From Acidovorax sp. DW039 (GTDB lineage: Bacteria > Pseudomonadota > Gammaproteobacteria > Burkholderiales > Burkholderiaceae_C): a stretch of DNA of 64,000 bases. The position numbers and the translations under genes are program-made. The notes under the pieces are model-generated. The model made no database searches. It was given only the letters and a program-made list of their open reading frames with translations, and was not told the DNA's origin. Positions 11,429-20,376 of the stretch are shown in pieces (the stretch's first letter is position 1; each line of letters begins with the position of its first letter). The stretch is from positions 1 through 64,000 of the forward strand of contig NZ_AP029019.1 in NCBI RefSeq assembly GCF_037101375.1, read 5' to 3'.

Positions 11429-12409
11429 CTATCCGAGAAGGCCCCGCACTACAACCGGATCGCCTATAACGTTGAGACCTTCCGCCTTGCTGTACTGCTT
11501 CCAGCGCGCCCTGTACTGCCCCTCAAATAAGGGCGTGATGTCGTCGTAGACCCTTTCGCCCGCTGGGTGCGTACCGTACGGGAGACTTGCACCGCCAACG
11601 TCCGTCAGCAGGTAGCGGTTGTGCAGCTCATCGCCGTCTGCAAAAGCCGCAGCACACTGAAAGGTGACGGACATGCCTTTCGGTACAGCTGCGCCAAGCC
11701 GCTCCAACGCCATGCCACACCTGTGTCTGGCCTCGTTTAGCAGTTGCTCCGCTCGCGGCCTGACAGAGGCTTCTCGATCTCGGTCCGCAACACCAGAGAT
11801 GAGCGTCACCGAAGGCAAAGCTCTGCCGGCTGCTCGTGTGTTCAGGGCTGTTTGTAGGAGCGCAGAAAGGACCTCTCGGTACCCAGGGCTGTCGGCCTTG
11901 AAGTACGGGTCAATGAGGATGATCCGGCTCGCAAGGCGTAGCAGTGGGGCCAGTTGCTGGGCGAGCGCTGCTGCCGTCTTCTTTGTAACGTCGACGGTCG
12001 GCAAGTACCACCGAGGGTTTCGCAGGTCGCGCGTGACTTCGGGCGTTATCGCTGCCTCGCACTCCTGTACCGGCTCACGAGAAAGAATTGCGTGAAACGC
12101 TTCATCCCTGTGAGCTCGTAGGACTTGGTCCATCCACGGCTGAGCAGTACGACGTGTTCCGCGGCTCGTACTTTGTCGAAGGAACTCCATCAATGCCGAC
12201 ATGAATTGCTCAGCATCGATGAACTCAGGATCGGTGTTATCCCAGTTGAAGTGACTCAGCAGCGCGCCATAGACCTCGCCGACCCAGTTCTCCGCTACGT
12301 CCGAGACGATTCGGCGGTGGTCGAGGCCGAATTGCGGTGCCAGCCCGACATCTCGATCCAGAACCCAATCCTTCACCAGGTCGGGATCAATTGCGTACTC
12401 GTAAATCAC
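11429..12409 (-). CDS. PLD-like domain protein of the extended hsd operon
   Basis: A 326-residue protein I do not recognise with certainty. The N-terminal 120 residues are mostly helical. Around residue 165, RIILIDPYFKADSPGY resembles the strand-turn of phospholipase-D-like domains. Near residue 275, LHNRYLLTDVGG has a HxRxxxxD motif, a variant of the HxKxxxxD active-site half (arginine for lysine). Only one such half is seen. Its ATG overlaps the DUF3696 gene's stop by four bases, so the two are probably co-translated and act together with the following GHKL ATPase. It could be a degenerate nuclease or an adaptor. Confidence 0.6.
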   Translation of the reverse strand: MIYEYAIDPDLVKDWVLDRDVGLAPQFGLDHRRIVSDVAENWVGEVYGALLSHFNWDNTDPEFIDAEQFMSALMEFLRQSTSRGTRRTAQPWMDQVLRAHRDEAFHAILSREPVQECEAAITPEVTRDLRNPRWYLPTVDVTKKTAAALAQQLAPLLRLASRIILIDPYFKADSPGYREVLSALLQTALNTRAAGRALPSVTLISGVADRDREASVRPRAEQLLNEARHRCGMALERLGAAVPKGMSVTFQCAAAFADGDELHNRYLLTDVGGASLPYGTHPAGERVYDDITPLFEGQYRARWKQYSKAEGLNVIGDPVVVRGLLG

Positions 12410-14118
12410 TGCGCCTCTCCCTTGCGACGGGCCTCCAGCTGCGCGCGCATGGCCGAAGGCAGGACTTCAGCTGCTCGCTCGGCAAAGAAGCCGTTCGGCC
12501 AGGGCGCATCGAACTTGCCTTGCTCAGTGAGCCCAATGTGAGATGCCCTGACGCAACCAGAATGGTCGCGGCCCAGGTAGACGAAGCTCACGTCTTTGGG
12601 ATCAAGGGGCTCCGTCTCTGGCGACGCTTCACCGGCCATCTGCTCGCGCAGGCGTCGCTGAAGGCGCATCACCAGATGCTCGCTGTGCGTCTCAATCAGG
12701 AACGACAGGCCCTTGTTCAGTACCCCGTCGATGAACAAGTCGCCCAAGCCGACCTGTACCGCCGGATGGATATGCAGCTCGGGTTGCTCGATGCTCACCA
12801 AGCTGGCGAATCGGTCTTGTGCGGCGACCACCACCGGCAATACCTGGGAGATGCCCACGCCGACGTCCTGCGGGAGATGCCGCTGTCCGTCTGCATCTAC
12901 CAGCGCCAGGCGCTGCCGCTCCCTACCCAAGGGCTTGGGCTTCGAACCCGAAACGTCGAACTCCCTTACGACCTTGCGCTCGACGGTGTATCCGGTGGCT
13001 AGCTTCTGCGCGTCACTCATCCAGGTGCCACAGGCGTTTGCCAAGCCTCCCTGGTCGGCCATTAGCGCCTGCCATGCCGCCATGCCGTCCGACCAAGCGG
13101 CCTCAGTCTTGCTGAGTGCTACGTCAAAGTCGCGCGGTGGAATGCGGCGCAACGGTCCAAGGTAGCGCGACTTGCGCAGCTGGTCCCGCAAGAGCCGTGC
13201 AGGTCCGATGAGAAGCCAGGACATGAAGGCCGAGAACTCCTGTAAGACGAACACATTCGAAGCAGTCTCCGGTCGGCCTGCCGGTATCAGTATTGGCTTG
13301 TCCAGGGACGGGAGCGCGGATTGGAAATCTCGTAGCCAGGTCGCGTAGCCAGGATTGGGGCTGTCGGCATATGAGCCACGAACGACCTCCAACGCGGCCA
13401 GCAGCACCGAATTGGGAATCGGTTCCTCAACCTCACTTTCCTCGAAATCGTCTGTGCTCATGCCGAGCTCAGCGCGGAAAAAATTTCCTGGTAGACCGGG
13501 ACGGAACCATGCCGCAAGTTCACTGAACAACGCGTCGCCTTCGACTTCGTCGGCAAGGAAGATCGGGTGGCCGGCGTTCAGACGGAGTTGAGGTCTGCCG
13601 CCGCCGGAATCAGTTTTGACCTCCACACACCACGTGCCGTTGAAGTCGACTTGGTATCCGCTCACGACGGCCCGCTGCTGAAACTCACTCCAGCTGAGTT
13701 TCAATTGGACCGCCACGCGCTGGACTTGATTGCGGATCAAGTCCAGCGTTTCATGGAAGCGCCAAACCTCGGCATCGACATCTGAGCGATCTTCGATCGC
13801 GTCCTCGAAGAACTCAGGGATGGCCTCGTCGCCAAGTTCCATCTCCACACAGATCGTGACCTCGCGAGTGAGATCGCGTTTGTGCACGAAGTTGCGGAAG
13901 CCACCGAGGTCGATGGTGTCTCCACCCTGCCGCGTCCGATCAACATTGGGGTCGCCTCGCTCCAGGATCTCTCGCACTAACTGCAGGGCTTGTAGCAAGC
14001 TGCTCTTGCCAGCGCTGTTCGCGCCAAACAGCAAGGTGATGGGGCGCAGCTCGATACGGACCTCCTCCGAGAATCCCTTGAAGTTCTTGAGCGATAGCGA
14101 CTTGATCAGCGATGACAT
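12406..14118 (-). CDS. AAA ATPase of the OLD/RecF-like DUF3696 type
   Basis: A 570-residue protein with an ABC-type ATPase fold split by a long middle insertion: SLKNFKGFSEEVRIEL at the start, Walker A GANSAGKSSLL at about 32-42, and at the C-terminal end the signature/Walker B region SIEQPELHIHPAVQVGLGDL and the H-loop FLIETHSEHLVMRLQRRL. This is the layout of DUF3696 proteins, which partner nucleases in several anti-phage systems (family knowledge). It follows hsdS by 21 bases and overlaps the next gene by four, so it belongs to the same operon. It probably powers a sensor/effector complex with the PLD-like and GHKL proteins. Confidence 0.85.
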   Translation of the reverse strand: MSSLIKSLSLKNFKGFSEEVRIELRPITLLFGANSAGKSSLLQALQLVREILERGDPNVDRTRQGGDTIDLGGFRNFVHKRDLTREVTICVEMELGDEAIPEFFEDAIEDRSDVDAEVWRFHETLDLIRNQVQRVAVQLKLSWSEFQQRAVVSGYQVDFNGTWCVEVKTDSGGGRPQLRLNAGHPIFLADEVEGDALFSELAAWFRPGLPGNFFRAELGMSTDDFEESEVEEPIPNSVLLAALEVVRGSYADSPNPGYATWLRDFQSALPSLDKPILIPAGRPETASNVFVLQEFSAFMSWLLIGPARLLRDQLRKSRYLGPLRRIPPRDFDVALSKTEAAWSDGMAAWQALMADQGGLANACGTWMSDAQKLATGYTVERKVVREFDVSGSKPKPLGRERQRLALVDADGQRHLPQDVGVGISQVLPVVVAAQDRFASLVSIEQPELHIHPAVQVGLGDLFIDGVLNKGLSFLIETHSEHLVMRLQRRLREQMAGEASPETEPLDPKDVSFVYLGRDHSGCVRASHIGLTEQGKFDAPWPNGFFAERAAEVLPSAMRAQLEARRKGEAQ

Positions 14119-14139
14119 GGTTCCGTGGGCAGGCGTTGT

Positions 14140-15321
14140 TTAGGACTTCGGCTCAAGGTACTTCGCGGACAGTGAGGCCATCAGTTCGTCAGTTCCCTTT
14201 GCTGCAAGGGCTTGCGCTGAACTCATGCGCTTGACGGCGCCCGCAATCTCTTCGAACTTCAGTTGCACGTCCACAGGCGGCACATTGACCAGCAGACCCT
14301 TGACGATGCCCATGTTCCAACCTTCCATGATGGCGCCCTTGGCCTCACGGCGAGTCTGGGCGCGGACTTCAGGGTCCCAGCGCAGGCAGGCCCAGAGATA
14401 CGTCGGGAGCATCTTCTTTCGGTCAAGCGTGAGCGTGCAGAGGTGCTTGGTACTGATGCAGGTCGGCAGATCATCGGGTGCAATGGCGACTCGACCGGTG
14501 GTTCCCATGATGGTGACCATCACATCGCCTGGCCTGACCGTGTAGCGCTCAAGCTCCGCGTACTTGTCGGCGGAGATGAACCGAGGTGCGGCCCATGTGA
14601 ACGCATTCGAGACGACGTTGTCTATGCCAAGAACGGGGATACCGGATTCCGTGAACTCGGATACCAGCAACTGGCTGCCAAACGGGCCGGTACGAGCAGC
14701 GTTTTGCACGTCAGCAAGCAAGGACTCCAACGGCGCTCTGGTCGGATTGCGCTGCGCCACATCCAGGTACGTCGCCCTCAGAAGCTCATCCGCCAGGCGA
14801 ATCGCCTCCTGGCGCTTGCGGCGCAGGCTGTCGGCCTTGTCTAGGATGGTGGCGATGCGTTTCTGCTCTTCGATGGGCGGAAGCTCAATCTCAAGGTCCC
14901 TGACGTAGCCTGCCGAGAGATTCTTTTGTGTGACGCCGTTTGCGTCTCGATCAAAGTCTGCCTGCTTTGAGGCGAGCCAGTGCTTGAGATAACTTGGTGC
15001 CAGCTTCTGAGGCTCCAAAACCGATATGCCCAGAATGGCTTGGTTTGTTGCTAGGCGCACTCCTGCCCACGCCATCTTTCCGACAGAGCCATACATCGCA
15101 AACAGCAGCGTGCCTGGCTCAAAAAGACGACCACGGATCGACTGCAGGCCGATCTCGGTGATGTACTCTTTTGTGGACGATACGACCCCGCTCTCGACGT
15201 TCAGATCGTCAATCTTGGCCCACGGGAAGTCGCCGCCATAGTTGGCGCTTGAAGACCTAGGTGGGGTGCCTCCACTGCGAATGTCACACAGCGCATCAAG
15301 CCGGTAGTGCCGTCGCATCAC
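14140..15321 (-). CDS. hsdS: Type I restriction-modification specificity subunit HsdS
   Basis: Determines the DNA target of the HsdRMS complex. The 393 residues have the usual two target-recognition domains (about 1-150 and 196-350). Each is followed by a conserved helical spacer; the first reads PPIEEQKRIATILDKADSLRRKRQEA in its core, and the C-terminal one ends the protein. The ATG overlaps the hsdM stop by four bases. The two halves differ, as expected for a bipartite target, which cannot be predicted by eye. No phase-variable repeats or inverted second hsdS copy were seen. Confidence 0.95.
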   Translation of the reverse strand: MMRRHYRLDALCDIRSGGTPPRSSSANYGGDFPWAKIDDLNVESGVVSSTKEYITEIGLQSIRGRLFEPGTLLFAMYGSVGKMAWAGVRLATNQAILGISVLEPQKLAPSYLKHWLASKQADFDRDANGVTQKNLSAGYVRDLEIELPPIEEQKRIATILDKADSLRRKRQEAIRLADELLRATYLDVAQRNPTRAPLESLLADVQNAARTGPFGSQLLVSEFTESGIPVLGIDNVVSNAFTWAAPRFISADKYAELERYTVRPGDVMVTIMGTTGRVAIAPDDLPTCISTKHLCTLTLDRKKMLPTYLWACLRWDPEVRAQTRREAKGAIMEGWNMGIVKGLLVNVPPVDVQLKFEEIAGAVKRMSSAQALAAKGTDELMASLSAKYLEPKS

Positions 15322-16865
15322 TTCATCAGCTCCGTGATTTCGCTGATGTCGTTCATGATCTGCACTTCGAGCGCGCGCAACGATTCAAGGATGTCTCCCG
15401 GCCGGACGTGGTTCTTGGGCCTGATCAACTGCTCCTTGTATCGATTGATGGAAAGGTCGAAACCCTGAGCACGTATCTCTTCGGGCGGCACCTCAAAAGC
15501 CTGCGCGGTGCGGTCGCCGAAGTTGCCTGTTCCTTCGCACCACTGCCTGTACCTAGCCAGCACATCCGGCAAGTCACTTGTGCCATCGGGCTCAGGCAGT
15601 CGTTTGTCATCCAGAGTGAAGCCATCCGACTGCACGTCGTAGAAGAACACGTTCTCCGTTTTGCCACCCTTGGCAAAGATGATGATCGCGGTGGAGACGC
15701 CTGCGTAGGGCTTGAACACACCGGAGGGCAGCGAGATCACCGCCTCCAGCTGGTTGTTTTCGATGAGGTGCTGGCGCAGCTGCACATGGGCCTTGCTGGA
15801 GCCGAACAGCACGCCGTCCGGCACGATGGTGGCGCTGCGGCCGCCGACCTTGAGCATGCGCAGGATGAGCGCTATGAAGAGCAGCTCGGTTTTCTTGGTC
15901 TTGACCACGCGCAGCAGGTCCGGTGCCACGTCCTGCTCGTCCAAGCTGCCTTTGAACGGTGGGTTGGCCAGGACGAGGTCGAAGGCGCCCTTGGAGCCCT
16001 TGGGGTGGCGCTCTTCGAAGCTCTGGCTCAGCGTGTCCTGGTAGTGCACATCGGGTTCGGCCACGCCGTGCATCACCAGGTTCATGCTGGCGATGCGCAG
16101 CATGGTGGCGTCGAAGTCGTAGGCGTGGAACATGTTGCTGTCCACATGCGCACGATAGCCCTGCTGGGCGAGCAAGTCACCGCTGTAGGTGATGTGCTCC
16201 TCGCCGTCAACCAGCTCCACATGCTTGCCTGCCTCGCTGGTGTGCTCACGCAGCAGGTAGTCGTAAGCCTCGACCAAGAAGCCGGCGGTGCCGCAGGAGG
16301 GGTCGCAGATGCGATCAGTGGGCTGGGGCTGCATCAGCTCCACCATCAGGCGGATGATGTGCCGCGGCGTGCGGAACTGGCCGTTGATGCCGGCGGTGGT
16401 GAGCTTGCTGAGCAGGTACTCGTAGAGGTCGCCCTTGGTGTCACCCCGCTCCAGGGGCAGGTCGCCCACGGCCGCCACGGCCTTGGTCAGCAGGGTCTCC
16501 TTCTGGATCATCAGCTGCGCGTCCTTCATGAAGGAGGCAAACATGCTGTTGGCGCCGGTGCTGCGCTCAGCCAGGCGGCGGAAGTGCGGGAACACGCGGT
16601 CGCGCACATGGGGCAGCATCTTCTCGCTGCCATAGTGGCGCCAGGTTTCCCAGCGGCAGTCCTGCTCATCCTCACCAAAGCGCCGGGCAAAGGGTTGGTT
16701 GGTGAGCGAGGCTCGCTTCTCATCGGCACGCTCCTTCATGTCCAGCAGGCGGCTGTACATCAGGAAGGTGATCTGCTCGATCACCGTCAGCGGGTTGGTG
16801 ATGCCGCCGGTCCAGAAGTCGGTCCAGAGGCTGTCGATGCGGCTCTTGAGGGGCCCTGTGATCAT
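15318..16865 (-). CDS. hsdM: Type I restriction-modification DNA methyltransferase HsdM
   Basis: Adenine-N6 DNA methyltransferase subunit of a type I system. The 515-residue protein has the helical N-terminal HsdM domain, the AdoMet-binding motif DPSCGTAGFLVEAY (about 188-201) and catalytic motif IV NPPF (301-304). Length and order are standard. It lies 27 bases after hsdR and overlaps hsdS, so R, M and S are co-transcribed in that order from the promoter before hsdR unless an internal promoter serves M and S. That point matters, because modification must precede restriction. Confidence 0.96.
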   Translation of the reverse strand: MITGPLKSRIDSLWTDFWTGGITNPLTVIEQITFLMYSRLLDMKERADEKRASLTNQPFARRFGEDEQDCRWETWRHYGSEKMLPHVRDRVFPHFRRLAERSTGANSMFASFMKDAQLMIQKETLLTKAVAAVGDLPLERGDTKGDLYEYLLSKLTTAGINGQFRTPRHIIRLMVELMQPQPTDRICDPSCGTAGFLVEAYDYLLREHTSEAGKHVELVDGEEHITYSGDLLAQQGYRAHVDSNMFHAYDFDATMLRIASMNLVMHGVAEPDVHYQDTLSQSFEERHPKGSKGAFDLVLANPPFKGSLDEQDVAPDLLRVVKTKKTELLFIALILRMLKVGGRSATIVPDGVLFGSSKAHVQLRQHLIENNQLEAVISLPSGVFKPYAGVSTAIIIFAKGGKTENVFFYDVQSDGFTLDDKRLPEPDGTSDLPDVLARYRQWCEGTGNFGDRTAQAFEVPPEEIRAQGFDLSINRYKEQLIRPKNHVRPGDILESLRALEVQIMNDISEITELMK

Positions 16866-16892
16866 GGTGTGTCCTGCTTGTTGGGCGAAAGG

Positions 16893-19800
16893 TCAGTTGG
16901 TGGCGGGCGGTTGAAGCGGCTCACCAAAGCCGCGCACCAGCGCCACCAGCTCATCGAGTTGGGTTGGATTGGGGAAGACGCCGCCCAGGCCCTCGGCATG
17001 GAGGGTGTTGAACGGGGCGTCGAACAGTTGCGCCACAGCGATGGCGCCGAACTGGCGGATGTGGTCCTTCAGCATGGCCAGGAAGCGCAGCTGCTGGCTG
17101 GTCAGCGCATGGCTCTGGGCGAAGGTGGTGAACTGGGCGTCCACCGCCTCATGGTCCAGACCCACGATGGCCCGCAGGATGTGGGCCAGCGGCACCGCGG
17201 TATCGGGATAAAACTCGCGCAGCGTGGTCAGGTTCACGTTCGGGTTTCGGGTGTGCAGAAGGCTGTTGAGCTGATCCAGCTCTTCCGGCGTGATGGGCTC
17301 ACCTCGGCGCACCTTCTGCAGCACGGGGTCGGTGGCGAACAGCGGCTCCAGCGCGGCCTGCACCGCCTTTCGGTAGATGATGAAGTCGACCGACTTGACA
17401 TTGGTGGAGCGGTGTTCAACCCGGTACTCGGCTTCGTCTTCACGCACGTCCAACACCGTGGTGGGCGTGGGAGGCGGCCGTACTGGCGCCTCGGCCAGGT
17501 CCATGATGCCGCGCAGTGCCTCGCGCATGGCATCGAGCTGGCGGAAGGTGGGCTGCTGCCAGAAGGCGTCGGAGCGCAGGGCCTTGAGTTCGTTGGCCTT
17601 GGCGCGCACCGGGTTCAGGTGCGGCGGCAGCCGATCCAGCCATTCCAGGATCTCCTCGCGTTGCGGGTTAGGCTTTCCGGGTTCGGCAATGGCGGCAGCC
17701 TGGGCTTTGGACAGCAGCAGGTCCCAGCGCAGGGCATCGCCCTGGCCGCGCACGTCCAGCGCGCTCATCAGGGGCGCCACGGTGTCCGTCAGCAGTTGGC
17801 GGGTGACGGGGGCGAACTGGTGGACGAGCTTGGCATCGCGGGCCTGCTGCAAGGCCTGCCAGTTCTCGCGGACGGCAATGGTGCCATCGGGCAGCGCGGC
17901 GGCGTCTTGCTGCAGTTGTTGGGCCAGGTGGTCGAAGGCCTGCAGGTCTGACCGCGCAAGCGCCAGGGCTGCCAACTCGATGCGGGCCTCATAGCGGCGC
18001 TGGGTTAGCGGCTTGGGGATGTTGGGCTCGACCTCGTCCGCGTTCAGGTCGTGGAAGGCGAAGTTGCCCCAGTGATCAAAGATCAGGAACTCGCTCTTGT
18101 CCTTGCTCGGCCCGAACAGATCTTTGCAGAGGCGCGTGCCTCGGCCGATCATCTGCCAGAACTTGACCTTGCTCTTGACCGGCTTAGCGAAGACGAGGTT
18201 GACCACCTCGGGCACATCGATGCCGGTGTCCAGCATGTCCACCGAGATGGCGATGCGCAAGTCGCCCTTGGGCTCCTTGAACTGGTCGATCAGGTCTTCG
18301 GCCCGCGGCTCCTTGGAGTGGATGACGCGGCAGAACTTGCCGGCGAACTGCGGGTACATCTCGTCGAACAGCGCCGCCATCAGGCGGGCATGGTCGATGT
18401 TGCGGGCAAAGACGATGGTCTTGCCGGGCAGTTGGCCGTCGGCGTCGCGCAGGCCGTTGTCCATCAGGTTGCGCAGGATGACGCGGTTGGTGTCCTTGTT
18501 GAACACGGCCGCGTCGATCTCCTGGGCGTCGAAGTCCAGGGTGTTCGGATCGATGCCCTGGTCTTCCAGCTGGGCGATCTGCTGGTCGGTCAGGTGCGCG
18601 GCCTTGATGCCATCGCGCAGAAACCTCGTGGTGTGTGCGACGACGCGGAACGGCACCAGGTTGCGGTCGGCAATGGCCTGCTCCAGCGGGTAGTTGGCGG
18701 TTGGCAGCTTATAGTCGCAGCCAAAGAGCCGACAGGTGCTGCGGCTGACCATCTCCACGGGCGTGGCAGTCAGGCCAACCTGGATAGCGTCGAAGTACTT
18801 GAACAGGTCGCCGTAGAGGTTGTAGATCGAGCGGTGTGATTCGTCCGCGATGATCAGGTCGAAGAAGCCGACATCGAAGGCCTCGTAGTCGTTGATCAGG
18901 CCTTGGTAGATGCCGATGTAGATCCGCGCATCCATCTTGCCGACATCGTTGGCCTGGCCGATCACGTAGATGGGCTCCTGAACGAAGTCGTTGAAGGCGT
19001 TCTTGGCCTGCTTGCGCAGTTCCTTGCGGTCACACAGGAACAGCACGCGCTTCACCCAGCGGGCGTCGATGAGCAGCTTGGCCAAGGCAATGGCCACACG
19101 CGTCTTGCCCGTGCCGGTGGCCTGAACCACTAGGGCGCGGCGATGGCGCTGCGAGAAGCGCTCGGCAACCCGGGTGATGCTCTCGATCTGGTACAGACGG
19201 CCGGCGATGCTGGCGTCCGGGCGAACGTTGGTCAGCAGGTCCAACTTTTCGCGGCGCTGGAAGCCGACGCGGTACTGCAGGGTGTCCTTGGAGAAGAAGC
19301 CGAAGACCGAGCGTGGCGGATAGCCACCGGCGTCATCCCACACCCAGATGTCGTGGCCGTTGGTGTAGAAGATCATAGGCCGCTGGCCGTGCACATTCTC
19401 CAGCGCGTCTGCGTACAGCCTGGCCTGCTCCTGCCCTGCACGTGCATCGACCTGGGTCTTCTTGGCCTCCACGACGGCGAGCGGCTTGCCGTTGTCGTCC
19501 CACAGCACGTAGTCGCAGTAGCCCTTGCCGGTTGGGGTGGGCTGATGCGGAACCTCAACCTCTTGGCCAACGGAATCGCTAGACGCCGTGGCAGCTGGCA
19601 CGTCCCACCCGGCCATCCGCAGATCGCGGTCGATCAGCCACTTGCGGGTGTTGTCCTCGCTGAACTTCAGTTGGTTAGCGGCGGCGGCGGATGCTTGGCC
19701 TGCCTGCAGCAGCTCCAGCTCGGTCGGTGGTGCCGCCAGTTGCGTAGCTGGGGTGGAGGCTCGGTCCGCAGCACGCAGGGCGGCAAGCTCCTCCAGCGCT

Positions 19801-20342
19801 TGCCGAAGGCGCTGCTCCTTGAGGTTGTTCTCCTCAGCCAGCGCTTTGGCCCTACGCTTAATTTCAGCCTTACTGTCGATGCCCTCTACGGGGGGCTGCT
19901 TGAACTCGACAAAGTCATTGACCTGCCCGCCCAAGAAGCTCACATGCAGCCAGCGCGCAAGTTGCCAAGCCTCGTGCACGCAGCGAACAGCGTCAGCCGC
20001 CTCCACGTCTTCCCCGTGTGCGCCGCGGTTGCCGAGACGCCGCAAAAGGTGCAGCTTATCGAGAACCAGAGGCTGAGCCACCTCGCGGAAGCTCGCGTTG
20101 TGGAGCAGATCCACGAGGTTGGACTGCGGTACGCGCTGCAGCTTTAGCTTGTCGTAGACCCGATCGACCAAGCGCTCGGCGAAGTTGCGCAGCTTGACCA
20201 GCGCGCTCTCTGGGTCGGTGTGCGCGTAGTGCTCTGCGTACCCGCCCATGTTGGCGAGCTCGGGGTACACCGCGCGCAGCGGCTCGAAGTTCAGCGATCG
20301 AAGATCCTGCATCCACATCTGACGGGTTTTTGCGTCGGGCAT
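16893..20342 (-). CDS. hsdR: Type I restriction endonuclease subunit HsdR
   Basis: Motor and nuclease subunit of the type I complex. The 1149 residues include an N-terminal helical DUF4145-like region, the nuclease core (DYVLWDDNGKPLAVVEAKKT, the D...ExK motif), SF2 helicase Walker A QATGTGKTRVAIAL, the DESH box in IIADESHRSIYN, motif VI QMIGRGTRL and a helical C-terminal part. The frame is open from a TTG at 20393. ATG 20342 is used here. If the sigma-54 promoter at 20356-20370 is real, the RNA starts near 20344 and the ATG at 20312, just before the conserved domain, becomes the likelier start. Confidence 0.95.
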   Translation of the reverse strand: MPDAKTRQMWMQDLRSLNFEPLRAVYPELANMGGYAEHYAHTDPESALVKLRNFAERLVDRVYDKLKLQRVPQSNLVDLLHNASFREVAQPLVLDKLHLLRRLGNRGAHGEDVEAADAVRCVHEAWQLARWLHVSFLGGQVNDFVEFKQPPVEGIDSKAEIKRRAKALAEENNLKEQRLRQALEELAALRAADRASTPATQLAAPPTELELLQAGQASAAAANQLKFSEDNTRKWLIDRDLRMAGWDVPAATASSDSVGQEVEVPHQPTPTGKGYCDYVLWDDNGKPLAVVEAKKTQVDARAGQEQARLYADALENVHGQRPMIFYTNGHDIWVWDDAGGYPPRSVFGFFSKDTLQYRVGFQRREKLDLLTNVRPDASIAGRLYQIESITRVAERFSQRHRRALVVQATGTGKTRVAIALAKLLIDARWVKRVLFLCDRKELRKQAKNAFNDFVQEPIYVIGQANDVGKMDARIYIGIYQGLINDYEAFDVGFFDLIIADESHRSIYNLYGDLFKYFDAIQVGLTATPVEMVSRSTCRLFGCDYKLPTANYPLEQAIADRNLVPFRVVAHTTRFLRDGIKAAHLTDQQIAQLEDQGIDPNTLDFDAQEIDAAVFNKDTNRVILRNLMDNGLRDADGQLPGKTIVFARNIDHARLMAALFDEMYPQFAGKFCRVIHSKEPRAEDLIDQFKEPKGDLRIAISVDMLDTGIDVPEVVNLVFAKPVKSKVKFWQMIGRGTRLCKDLFGPSKDKSEFLIFDHWGNFAFHDLNADEVEPNIPKPLTQRRYEARIELAALALARSDLQAFDHLAQQLQQDAAALPDGTIAVRENWQALQQARDAKLVHQFAPVTRQLLTDTVAPLMSALDVRGQGDALRWDLLLSKAQAAAIAEPGKPNPQREEILEWLDRLPPHLNPVRAKANELKALRSDAFWQQPTFRQLDAMREALRGIMDLAEAPVRPPPTPTTVLDVREDEAEYRVEHRSTNVKSVDFIIYRKAVQAALEPLFATDPVLQKVRRGEPITPEELDQLNSLLHTRNPNVNLTTLREFYPDTAVPLAHILRAIVGLDHEAVDAQFTTFAQSHALTSQQLRFLAMLKDHIRQFGAIAVAQLFDAPFNTLHAEGLGGVFPNPTQLDELVALVRGFGEPLQPPATN

Positions 20343-20355
20343 ACCGCCTCTGTTC

Positions 20356-20370
20356 GCGAAAGCCGTGCCA
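20356..20370 (-). promoter_or_regulatory. Sigma-54 (-24/-12) promoter before hsdR
   Basis: Minus-strand sequence TGGCACGGCTTTCGC. It matches TGGCACG-N4-TTGC at every position but one (TCGC), with correct GG-GC spacing. It lies between the stop of the sigma-54 activator gene (20377) and the hsdR start. Transcription would begin near 20344. The same one-base variant is seen in the TIR operon promoter, which supports a common regulator. Confidence 0.75.
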
Positions 20371-20376
20371 GCCTCC

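Noticed and set aside
15261..17951. 896-codon plus-strand frame across hsdM and hsdR
   Set aside because: Antisense to two clear type I genes with intact motifs; no domain of its own.
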